Below, piece by piece: positions 1 to 5,702 of a DNA stretch of 10,196 bases. The first letter of the stretch is position 1; each line of letters begins with the position of its first letter. The stretch lies in assembly GCA_965554225.1 (NCBI GenBank), contig CBEVZC010000108.1, forward strand, positions 1-10,196, given 5' to 3'. The stretch comes from BMS3ABIN04 sp965554225 (lineage in GTDB: Bacteria; Bacteroidota; Ignavibacteria; Ignavibacteriales; Melioribacteraceae). The translations under genes were made by a program, and so were the position numbers. Under the pieces are notes generated by a model. It searched no databases, was not told the DNA's origin, and saw nothing but the letters and a program-made list of their open reading frames with translations.

Positions 1-95
1 ATTTATTTTATTTAGTTATTACATTAAACATTTTAGTTATTAAATAATGTCTAAAATATAGATAATCTGCGAAATTCATAAGTACGTTGGATTAT

Positions 96-126
96 TTGAC
101 TTAACTAATGCTTTTAACTATATTTG
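96..126 (+). promoter_or_regulatory. Promoter for the prs operon
   Basis: TTGACT (96-101) and TATATT (119-124) are separated by exactly 17 bases, which is a good sigma70-like promoter. The same stretch also reads TTTG (95-98), 20 bases, then TATATTTG (119-126), matching the TTTG / TAnnTTTG pattern known for Bacteroidota primary sigma factors. Transcription would start near 131-133, leaving an AU-rich 5' leader of about 36 bases ahead of prs. It is the only well-formed promoter seen upstream of the first gene. Assignment is by pattern only. Confidence 0.65.
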
Positions 127-168
127 CGGACTGTAATTTTTTCAATTTGAATTAGAAAAATTATTTAA

Positions 169-1113
169 ATGGAAGATTATCCTAGAATTTTCTCAGGAAG
201 TTCTAATCCGGGTTTAACCCAAAAAATTGTTGACCATTTGGGTCTGCCGTTAGGTTCAATAGACCATCAACATTTCAGCGATGGAGAAATCTGGATTAAA
301 TTCAAAGAGAATATTCGAGGTGGTGATGTATTTATTGTTCAATCTACACAACCACCGGCCGATAATTTGATGGAGCTATTAATAATGCTCGATGCTGCCA
401 AAAGATCTTCTGCAAGAAGAGTAACAGCAGTAATTCCATATTTTGGATATGCACGACAAGATAGAAAAGATCAACCGAGAGTTGCAATTTCGGCGAAATT
501 AGTTGCAAATTTGATAACCGTTGCCGGAGCTGACAGAGTAATTGCAATGGATCTGCATGCCGCGCAAATTCAAGGATTCTTTGATATTCCGTCCGACCAT
601 TTATACGCATCACCCATATTTACTAGTTTGTGGGATGATAAAAAGGATAATTTAGTGGTTGTTTCTCCCGACATAGGAGGGATTAAACTTGCTCGATCTT
701 ATTCAAAACGAATTGGTGCAGGATTAGTTGTAATTGACAAGAGAAGACCGAAACCTAATGAAGCTAAAGTAATGCACATTATTGGCGAAGTAAAAGGTAA
801 GGACGTTTTAATTGTTGATGATATTATTGATACAGGCGGAACTTTCCTTTCGGCAATTGAGGCACTAAAAGCCGAAGGAGCTAAAAAGATTTACGGTGCA
901 GTAACACATCCTCTTTTATCGGGAAACGCACTTGAGAGAATTGAAAATTCTGCTATCGAAAAACTCTATGTTACCGATAGCATACCTATTGATTCAAAAA
1001 TTGAATCAAATAAAATTGTTGTTCGAACTGCCTCTAAGCTGTTGGCAGAAGCAATTGTACGAACTCATGATAACGAATCAATTAGTTCATTGTTTGAAAT
1101 TGATAAAAGTTAA
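169..1113 (+). CDS. prs: Ribose-phosphate pyrophosphokinase (PRPP synthase, class I)
   Basis: This cytosolic enzyme makes phosphoribosyl pyrophosphate (PRPP) from ribose 5-phosphate and ATP, feeding purine, pyrimidine, NAD, histidine and tryptophan synthesis. The 314-residue length is normal for class I enzymes. Visible family motifs, in order, are the N-terminal FSGSSNPGL (8-16), FSDGEIWIKF (36-45), the ATP-site YARQDRK (94-100), MDLHAAQIQGFF with catalytic-site His130 (127-138), the flexible-loop KRRP (191-194), and the PRPP-binding loop VDDIIDTGGT (216-225). No catalytic residue appears to be missing. The ATG is chosen because it gives the standard N-terminus. No Shine-Dalgarno sequence precedes it, only an A/T-rich leader. 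It heads an operon with rplY, pth and hppA, with the next start codon 31 bases past its stop, and a good promoter lies just upstream. Identification is very secure. Confidence 0.98.
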   Translation: MEDYPRIFSGSSNPGLTQKIVDHLGLPLGSIDHQHFSDGEIWIKFKENIRGGDVFIVQSTQPPADNLMELLIMLDAAKRSSARRVTAVIPYFGYARQDRKDQPRVAISAKLVANLITVAGADRVIAMDLHAAQIQGFFDIPSDHLYASPIFTSLWDDKKDNLVVVSPDIGGIKLARSYSKRIGAGLVVIDKRRPKPNEAKVMHIIGEVKGKDVLIVDDIIDTGGTFLSAIEALKAEGAKKIYGAVTHPLLSGNALERIENSAIEKLYVTDSIPIDSKIESNKIVVRTASKLLAEAIVRTHDNESISSLFEIDKS

Positions 1114-1128
1114 GAATATATAATTATT

Positions 1129-1133
1129 GGAGA
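1129..1133 (+). promoter_or_regulatory. Ribosome binding site deciding the rplY start
   Basis: GGAGA ends 11 bases before ATG 1145. A longer reading from TTG 1127 would place this site inside the coding sequence and add six residues not seen in bL25 proteins. The site therefore supports ATG 1145 as the true start. Confidence 0.6.
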
Positions 1134-1144
1134 AAAGTAAAAAA

Positions 1145-1786
1145 ATGGCAGAGATTAAATTAGAAACACAATCAAGGGAAATTTCTACTAAGGGAACAAT
1201 TAACAAGAAAAGAAGAGAAGGTTTTGTGCCTGGCATCTATTATTCGAAAGGTTCGGAACCAATACATTTTTTTGTGCCGGAAATTAGCTTAAACCCTATA
1301 GTATACACTAAGGAAATGAATATTGTTAATTTGGTAGTCGACGGGAAAAGTAATCATAGAGGGATTGTTAAAGAAATACAATTTGATCCCTTAACTGACC
1401 ATATTATTCATATTGATCTGCAAGGCATAACAGTCGGGGAAACAATTCAAATGCCCGTACCAATTTCAATTGTCGGTCAAGCTACCGGGGTTAGAGAAGG
1501 CGGCAGACTCCAGCAATCCTTACATAAAGTTGATGTAGAATGTTTACCAAAAGATATTCCTCAAAATATTGAAATAGATATATCCGAATTAAATATTGGA
1601 GATGTTATTTTAGTTAAAGATATTTCAATGGAAAATATCAAAATACTAAATTCTGAAGATGCAATGATTATCTCGGTCGTAGCACCAAGAGCCGAAGAGG
1701 AAGTTACCGAGGAAGAAGCTGAAACTTTAGAAGCAGCTACCGAGCCGGAAGTTATTTCTAAAAGTAAATCAGAAGAAGAAGCCTAA
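1145..1786 (+). CDS. rplY: 50S ribosomal protein bL25 (TL5/CTC long form)
   Basis: This protein binds 5S rRNA in the central protuberance of the large ribosomal subunit. At 213 residues it is the long CTC/TL5 form rather than the roughly 95-residue E. coli L25. The N-terminal 5S-binding domain spans about 1-92, with the typical KKRREGFVPGIYY stretch at 21-33 and IVKEIQFDPLTDHIIHIDLQ at 74-93. The C-terminal beta domain spans about 95-180 and includes GVREGGRLQQSLHKVDVECLP at its core (about 115-135). A Glu-rich tail (183-213) follows; such tails are common and variable in this family. The start ATG follows GGAGA; an upstream in-frame TTG at 1127 is rejected. It sits between prs and pth, an order found in many bacteria, and was historically called ctc, a general-stress protein in Bacillus. 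No stress promoter is seen here. Confidence 0.96.
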   Translation: MAEIKLETQSREISTKGTINKKRREGFVPGIYYSKGSEPIHFFVPEISLNPIVYTKEMNIVNLVVDGKSNHRGIVKEIQFDPLTDHIIHIDLQGITVGETIQMPVPISIVGQATGVREGGRLQQSLHKVDVECLPKDIPQNIEIDISELNIGDVILVKDISMENIKILNSEDAMIISVVAPRAEEEVTEEEAETLEAATEPEVISKSKSEEEA

Positions 1787-1796
1787 AGATTAAATT

Positions 1797-2399
1797 TTGA
1801 GAGTTATACTTGGAATCGGGAATCCTGGTGACAAATACGCGAACACAAAGCATAATATTGGATTTATTATTCTTGAAAGGTTTGCTGTATCACATCAGTT
1901 ACATTTTGAACCATCAAAATACGATTTTTATTACGCGGAAGGTGCTATTGGCACCTTTCCGTTTTTATTGGTCAAACCTACGACTTATGTAAATAATAGC
2001 GGTATTGCGGCTAAAGATGTAATAAGTCAAAACCAAATAGAAATAGAAGATTTTTTAGTGATTAGTGATGATATAAATTTGCAAAAGGGAGAAGTTAGAA
2101 TTAGAAAAGCAGGTGGAGACGGCGGTCATAATGGTATATCTTCCATTATTTACCATTTAAGTAATGACCAATTTCCCAGAATAAGATTCGGGATAGGAAA
2201 TGATTTTGAGGCGGGGGAAATGGTAAATTATGTTCTATCTGAATTTGATGAACAAGAATTAAAAGAGATTAAACCGAGTATTGAGTTTTCCACAGAATTA
2301 ATTTACAATTTCATAGTTGGAGGTTCAAAACAAATGCTCGATTTTTTTAGCAAAAATAAATCACTTTACACTTTAAACCAAAACAAGGACAATCTATGA
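1797..2399 (+). CDS. pth: Peptidyl-tRNA hydrolase (bacterial Pth), TTG start
   Basis: Pth cleaves the ester bond of peptidyl-tRNAs that drop off the ribosome and so recycles tRNA; it is usually essential. The protein has 200 residues, normal for the family. Active-site elements are GIGNPG (6-11, Asn9), KHNIGF (18-23, catalytic His19), KPTTYVNNSG (60-69, Asn66), the SDDINL aspartates (91-92) and GGHNG (109-113, His111 and Asn112), then RIRFGIG (128-134). The usual Met in KPxTxMN is Val65 here. The start must be TTG 1797, because the in-frame stop TAA at 1791-1793 lies just upstream and only ATT intervenes; this start gives the standard MRVILGIGNPG terminus. No Shine-Dalgarno sequence is visible, so translation probably depends on coupling to rplY, whose stop is 10 bases upstream. 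The stop overlaps the hppA start (ATGA). A terminator-like hairpin lies inside the gene at 1936-1966. Confidence 0.96.
   Translation: MRVILGIGNPGDKYANTKHNIGFIILERFAVSHQLHFEPSKYDFYYAEGAIGTFPFLLVKPTTYVNNSGIAAKDVISQNQIEIEDFLVISDDINLQKGEVRIRKAGGDGGHNGISSIIYHLSNDQFPRIRFGIGNDFEAGEMVNYVLSEFDEQELKEIKPSIEFSTELIYNFIVGGSKQMLDFFSKNKSLYTLNQNKDNL
1936..1966 (+). other. Terminator-like hairpin inside pth
   Basis: The arms CGGAAGGTGC (1936-1945) and GCACCTTTCCG (1951-1961) form ten base pairs with a single bulged T at 1958 and a five-base loop. They are followed directly by TTTTT (1962-1966). This has the form of an intrinsic terminator although it lies in the coding sequence of pth. Coupled ribosomes would normally suppress it. 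It could reduce transcription of hppA when pth is poorly translated, or it may be coincidental. Confidence 0.35.
2385..2389 (+). promoter_or_regulatory. Ribosome binding site of hppA within the end of pth
   Basis: AAGGA ends six bases before ATG 2396 and lies inside the last pth codons. It gives hppA its own initiation signal in addition to any re-initiation at the ATGA overlap with the pth stop. It also fixes the start at ATG 2396. Confidence 0.6.
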
Positions 2400-4462
2400 A
2401 AACTCTTATTTACATTATCCCCATTTTTGGAATAGCTGCTTTAATCTATTCATTTTTTAAAAATAAGTGGATTGACAAGCAAGAGAGTGGAAATGAAAAA
2501 ATGGTTGAAATTTCTACTCATATTAGAGATGGAGCTAAAGCTTTTCTCGAATCAGAATACAAAGTTTTAGCTATTTTTGTTATTGCAGTAGCTCTCCTTT
2601 TAGGTTTTTCAAATTTTGGACGGGCTGATTCGTCTTGGATAATTGCCATCTCATTTATAGTAGGAGCATTATGTTCCGCTCTGGCAGGCTTTATGGGAAT
2701 GATGGCTGCTACAAAGGCTAATGTTAAAACAACAAACGCCGCTAGGAAAGGTTTAGGACCGGCACTTCAAATTGCATTCTCAGGCGGATCTATTATGGGA
2801 ATGAATGTAGTTGGACTTGGAATATTTGGATTAGGGACTTTGTTTTTAATTTACTTAAATCAAGATTGGGATTTAACTAAAGTAATAAATGTTTTATCCG
2901 GATTTTCATTGGGTGCATCTTCAATTGCATTGTTTGCGAGGGTCGGCGGTGGAATTTATACCAAGGCTGCTGATGTAGGAGCAGATTTAGCCGGCAAAGT
3001 ATATGAGGGCATTCCTGAAGATGACCCTAGAAATCCTGCTACAATCGCAGATAATGTAGGCGATAATGTGGGTGACGTTGCCGGCATGGGCGCAGATTTA
3101 TTCGAATCGTATGTTGGTGCAACAATTGGCGCAATGGTTCTTGGTGCGGTTTTTACAGAAGTCTTTCCTATGGGAGGAAAATTAGGCGCAGTCCTTTTAC
3201 CAATAACGTTAGCAGGTGTAGGTATTTTACTTTCGATATTCGGAACATTCTTTGTTAAAGTTAAAGAAGGCGGTAAACCTCAGAAAGCACTGAATACAGG
3301 TGAATTTCTAACTGCCATTTTAATGATCATTGCATCTTATTTTATTATAAGAGCAATGCTTCCATCCGAGTGGACATTTGCAGGGTTTAACTATAGTGCA
3401 AATGGAGTCTTTTATGCTACAATCATTGGACTTGTAGCCGGTGTATTGATCGGTTTAATTACTGAATATTATACTGGAATAGATTACAAACCAGTTCACG
3501 AAATAGCTTCACAATCTGTTACCGGTGCTGCAACTAACATTATTGCCGGACTTAGTACAGGAATGATTTCTACCGCATTTCCAATTTTGATTATTGCAGC
3601 AGGTATAATAGGTGCGTATGAATTTGCTAATCTTTATGGTATTGCTATTGCTGCTGTTGGAATGCTTTCCACTACCGGTATTCAACTTGCAGTTGATGCG
3701 TATGGTCCTATTTCTGACAATGCAGGCGGTATAGCCGAGATGGCTGAATTACCACATGAAGTCAGAGAAAGAACAGATAAGTTAGATGCCGTAGGTAACA
3801 CAACAGCTGCCATAGGAAAAGGTTTTGCAATAGGTTCGGCGGCCTTAACCGCTTTAGCATTATTTACCGCTTATATGCATCAGGCACAAATCAAAACAGT
3901 AGATATTTCCAAACCAATAATTATGGGCGGTTTATTCATTGGTGCAATGCTGCCGTTTTTATTCTCGGCCATAGCAATGAAAGCTGTTGGCAAAGCCGCT
4001 AAAGAAATGATTATAGAAGTTGGACGACAATTCAAAGAGATTGTAGGTTTGAGGGAAGGGAAAGCTACAGCTGATTATAAAAAATGTGTACAAATATCAA
4101 CTGACGCAGCAATAAAATCAATGGTTGTTCCTGGTGTCGTTGCTGTATTAATACCGGTTATAGTTGGATTTTTTAGTAAAGAAATGCTGGCCGGGCTTCT
4201 TGTCGGCTTAACTGCAAGCGGAGTTTTAATGGCAATTTTTCAAGCTAACGCCGGTGGTGCTTGGGACAACGCTAAAAAATTGATTGAAAGCGGCGTTGAG
4301 ATTGAAGGTGTTAAATATACTAAAGGCTCTGATGCTCATACGGCATCTATTGAAGGCGATACTGTTGGTGATCCATTTAAAGATACATCAGGACCATCAC
4401 TTAATATTTTAATTAAACTTATGGCTGTAGTCTCTTTTGTTATTGCACCATTAATAAGATAA
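2396..4462 (+). CDS. hppA: Membrane-bound ion-translocating pyrophosphatase, K+-dependent type
   Basis: This integral membrane pump hydrolyses pyrophosphate and moves H+ and/or Na+ out of the cytoplasm. At 688 residues, with about 16 hydrophobic segments, it is full length. The substrate site is intact: DVGADLAGK (193-201), IPEDDPRNPATIADN (206-220), DNVGDVAG (223-230), YGPISDNAGG (436-445), GGAWDNAKK (620-628) and GDTVGDPFKDTSGP (654-667). At the potassium switch, GNTTAAIGKG (467-476) carries Ala471 and Gly474, where K+-independent enzymes have Lys and Thr, so K+ activation is expected. Glu237 in GADLFES sits at the gate position used by Na+ pumps and some H+ pumps, unlike plant-type enzymes where this Glu is shifted. 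Which ion moves cannot be settled by eye. The ATG overlaps the pth stop and follows AAGGA. Its operon partners generate or tolerate PPi-producing metabolism. Confidence 0.97.
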   Translation: MKTLIYIIPIFGIAALIYSFFKNKWIDKQESGNEKMVEISTHIRDGAKAFLESEYKVLAIFVIAVALLLGFSNFGRADSSWIIAISFIVGALCSALAGFMGMMAATKANVKTTNAARKGLGPALQIAFSGGSIMGMNVVGLGIFGLGTLFLIYLNQDWDLTKVINVLSGFSLGASSIALFARVGGGIYTKAADVGADLAGKVYEGIPEDDPRNPATIADNVGDNVGDVAGMGADLFESYVGATIGAMVLGAVFTEVFPMGGKLGAVLLPITLAGVGILLSIFGTFFVKVKEGGKPQKALNTGEFLTAILMIIASYFIIRAMLPSEWTFAGFNYSANGVFYATIIGLVAGVLIGLITEYYTGIDYKPVHEIASQSVTGAATNIIAGLSTGMISTAFPILIIAAGIIGAYEFANLYGIAIAAVGMLSTTGIQLAVDAYGPISDNAGGIAEMAELPHEVRERTDKLDAVGNTTAAIGKGFAIGSAALTALALFTAYMHQAQIKTVDISKPIIMGGLFIGAMLPFLFSAIAMKAVGKAAKEMIIEVGRQFKEIVGLREGKATADYKKCVQISTDAAIKSMVVPGVVAVLIPVIVGFFSKEMLAGLLVGLTASGVLMAIFQANAGGAWDNAKKLIESGVEIEGVKYTKGSDAHTASIEGDTVGDPFKDTSGPSLNILIKLMAVVSFVIAPLIR

Positions 4463-4473
4463 AGGTATATTTG
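4443..4473 (+). promoter_or_regulatory. Promoter for the rpsF-ssb-rpsR-rplI operon
   Basis: TTGCAC (4443-4448), a 17-base spacer and TATATT (4466-4471) form a sigma70-like promoter. TATATTTG (4466-4473) also matches the Bacteroidota TAnnTTTG box, with ATTG at 4442-4445 as an imperfect upstream box 20 bases away. The core TATATTTGC is identical to that at the prs promoter. The upstream box lies in the last codons of hppA and the downstream box just past its stop. Transcription would begin near 4478-4480. No terminator separates hppA from this point, so read-through from operon A is also possible. Confidence 0.5.
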
Positions 4474-4478
4474 CAAGA

Positions 4479-4542
4479 TAAATTTTTATAACCCTGCTTC
4501 TTGATTAATCACGAGGCCAAAAGTCCAAAGGGAGGTTTCTTT
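4479..4542 (+). promoter_or_regulatory. rpsF leader: hairpin with possible RBS masking
   Basis: In this leader GCTTCTTG (4496-4503) can pair with CACGAGGC (4510-4517) around an ATTAAT loop, with one mismatch and one G-U pair. Outside it, CCCT (4492-4495) can pair with AGGG (4529-4532), which is part of the rpsF ribosome binding site. Many bacteria have a leader in this position that binds the bS6:bS18 complex and represses the operon. Position and folding fit that role, but I could not confirm the family consensus by eye. The protein-binding role is inference. Confidence 0.4.
4527..4535 (+). promoter_or_regulatory. Strong ribosome binding site deciding the rpsF start
   Basis: AAAGGGAGG ends seven bases before ATG 4543 and is followed by T, giving a six-base GGAGGT match to the 16S rRNA tail. 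It fixes the start at ATG 4543. A longer reading from TTG 4501 would run straight through this site and the leader hairpin, adding 14 residues foreign to bS6. Confidence 0.85.
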
Positions 4543-4929
4543 ATGAAAAAGACCAACTACGAGGGTGTGGTAATAATAAATGCTACACTCGAAGATGTAC
4601 AAATTGAAGAAATAGTAAAAAATATTCAAGAGTTTATTAAAGATAATGGCGGCGAAATTTCTGCTCTTGAAAAATGGGGAAGGAAAAGACTAGCCTACCC
4701 TATCAAAAAGGCTAAAAGCGGTTTTTATCTTATTTATCGTTTTGTTGCCCCTCCGGATCTAATTTATAAACTCGAAAGAACTTTTAGATTAGACGAAAAC
4801 ATTTTCCGTTACTTAACAATTAAACTTGATAAAAAAGCTTTAGAACATTTAAAAAAGAAAGAGCAACAAGAAGCTCAGGCAAAACAAGTAATTTCAGAAG
4901 AAGCAAAAGTTGATGAAACTGCAAAATAA
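4543..4929 (+). CDS. rpsF: 30S ribosomal protein bS6
   Basis: This protein binds bS18 and the central domain of 16S rRNA on the platform of the small subunit. The 128-residue product has the ferredoxin-like bS6 fold in residues 1-100. It begins YEGVVIINATL (6-16), and the conserved EKWGRKRLAYPIKKAKSGFY stretch (43-62, with Trp45, Arg47 and Tyr52) is followed by YRF (65-67). RTFRLDENIFRYLTIKLD (79-96) completes the domain. A Lys/Glu/Ala-rich tail (about 100-128) extends beyond the roughly 95-residue Thermus form; such tails are common and variable. It is first in the bS6-SSB-bS18-bL9 operon, and its partner bS18 is encoded two genes downstream. A leader hairpin that may bind the bS6:bS18 pair lies just upstream. 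Identification is secure. Confidence 0.97.
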   Translation: MKKTNYEGVVIINATLEDVQIEEIVKNIQEFIKDNGGEISALEKWGRKRLAYPIKKAKSGFYLIYRFVAPPDLIYKLERTFRLDENIFRYLTIKLDKKALEHLKKKEQQEAQAKQVISEEAKVDETAK

Positions 4930-4972
4930 TAGTTAGATTTTATTTTAATATAAGGATGCATGGAGGTAAGTA

Positions 4973-5464
4973 ATGGCTGATTTGAAAATGCCCGAATTAA
5001 ATAGTATTATAATTGCTGGAAACTTAACTAAAGATCCGGTATTTCGTGAAACAACTAATAAAACTCCCGTTGTTAATTTTCACGTTGCTGCCAACAGAAG
5101 ATACAAAGACAGCCAAAGTCTTTGGCAGGAAGATGTATGTTATGTTGGAGTAGTTGCATGGAATAAACTTGCTGAAAGCTGCAAAGATCGGCTTAAAAAA
5201 GGAAATGCTGTTTTAGTTGACGGAGAATTACAAAGCCGTACTTTCAAAACAGAAGACGGACGAAATAGAACAATTGTTGAAATTAAAGCTAAAAGAATTC
5301 AATTTCTTAACAAATTAAACAGAAATACCTCTTCCGAAAACATAAAAACTCAAGAATCAACAGATAAAGATAAAACTACAAATAATTCAAAAAGCGATTA
5401 CGAAAATAATTCTTTTGATAAGTTTTTAAATGACGAAGAGTCCGATTTATTAAAAGGAAATTAA
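4973..5464 (+). CDS. ssb: Single-stranded DNA-binding protein, atypical C-terminus
   Basis: SSB coats single-stranded DNA during replication, recombination and repair, normally as a tetramer with one OB fold per subunit. The OB fold spans about 9-112: SIIIAGNLTKDP (11-22), VNFHVAANRRY (34-44), VAWNKLAE (61-68), KKGNAVLVDGELQSRTF (75-91) and IVEIKAKRIQFL (101-112). Trp51 and Trp63 are in the usual DNA-stacking regions. A hydrophilic Asn/Ser/Lys/Thr-rich linker covers 113-145. The end is acidic but reads NDEESDLLKGN rather than the usual DDDIPF-type tip that recruits partner proteins. The ATG follows GGAGGT with ideal spacing. Its place between rpsF and rpsR is the classic one for the main bacterial SSB. 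The gene ends at a normal TAA with no sign of a frameshift. Confidence 0.95.
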   Translation: MADLKMPELNSIIIAGNLTKDPVFRETTNKTPVVNFHVAANRRYKDSQSLWQEDVCYVGVVAWNKLAESCKDRLKKGNAVLVDGELQSRTFKTEDGRNRTIVEIKAKRIQFLNKLNRNTSSENIKTQESTDKDKTTNNSKSDYENNSFDKFLNDEESDLLKGN

Positions 5465-5479
5465 TTAAAGAGGTAATAA

Positions 5480-5689
5480 ATGAAAAATAAAAAAGTTAAA
5501 AGAGTAATCAATGAATATATTGATTATAAAGATGCTAAAAAATTACAAAAATTTATATCTGATCAAGGTAAAATAATTCCGCGCAGAATTACGGGCTTAA
5601 GTGCAAAACAACACAGAGAACTTGTTCGTGCCATTAAAAGAGCTAGACAAATTGCTTTGATGCCATTTGTTGCAGAAGCCGTTAAGTAG
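5480..5689 (+). CDS. rpsR: 30S ribosomal protein bS18
   Basis: This protein forms a heterodimer with bS6 and binds the 16S rRNA platform near the mRNA exit. The 69-residue product has the family core IDYKDAKKLQKFIS (14-27), GKIIPRRITGLSAKQHR (30-46) and IKRARQIALMPF (52-63). The N-terminal extension is short and basic, and the protein contains no cysteine, so it is a zinc-free form; many bacteria carry Cys residues near the N-terminus. AAAGAGG ends six bases before the ATG. It starts 15 bases after ssb, and its stop overlaps the ribosome binding site of rplI, so translation of the two may be linked. In Flavobacterium, bS18, bS6 and bS21 together shield the anti-Shine-Dalgarno tail; whether that happens here is unknown. 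Confidence 0.97.
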   Translation: MKNKKVKRVINEYIDYKDAKKLQKFISDQGKIIPRRITGLSAKQHRELVRAIKRARQIALMPFVAEAVK

Positions 5690-5695
5690 AAGGAG
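5688..5695 (+). promoter_or_regulatory. Ribosome binding site deciding the rplI start
   Basis: AGAAGGAG ends seven bases before ATG 5703 and overlaps the rpsR stop codon (5687-5689). It fixes the start at ATG 5703. A longer reading from 5667 would overlap rpsR and add twelve residues absent from bL9, whose N-terminus is conserved as MKVIL. Confidence 0.85.
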
Positions 5696-5702
5696 TATAA
5701 AT

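Noticed and set aside
344..613. 89-codon minus-strand reading frame inside prs
   Set aside because: It is fully antisense to the well-supported prs, has no recognisable domain and no ribosome binding site.
989..1009. Perfect inverted repeat TTGATTCAA / TTGAATCAA with an AAA loop in prs
   Set aside because: It is AT-rich, lies within conserved coding sequence and is not followed by a T-run, so it is unlikely to act as a terminator.
932..1123. 63-codon plus-strand frame over the end of prs
   Set aside because: It is out of frame with prs and has no family resemblance; a shadow of the real gene.
1127..1144. Upstream TTG start for bL25
   Set aside because: It would turn the ribosome binding site into coding sequence and add residues not found in the family; ATG 1145 is better.
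1810..1992. 60-codon frame inside pth
   Set aside because: It lies out of frame within pth, whose active-site motifs cover the same bases.
4501..4542. Upstream TTG start for bS6
   Set aside because: It would read through the leader hairpin and the strong ribosome binding site; ATG 4543 gives the standard N-terminus.
5112..5126. Short palindrome GCCAAAG-T-CTTTGGC in ssb
   Set aside because: The central spacing allows only a five-pair stem, it is inside the OB-fold coding region, and no T-tract follows.
5667..5702. Upstream start for bL9 overlapping rpsR
   Set aside because: MKVIL at ATG 5703 is the conserved bL9 terminus and has an ideal ribosome binding site.
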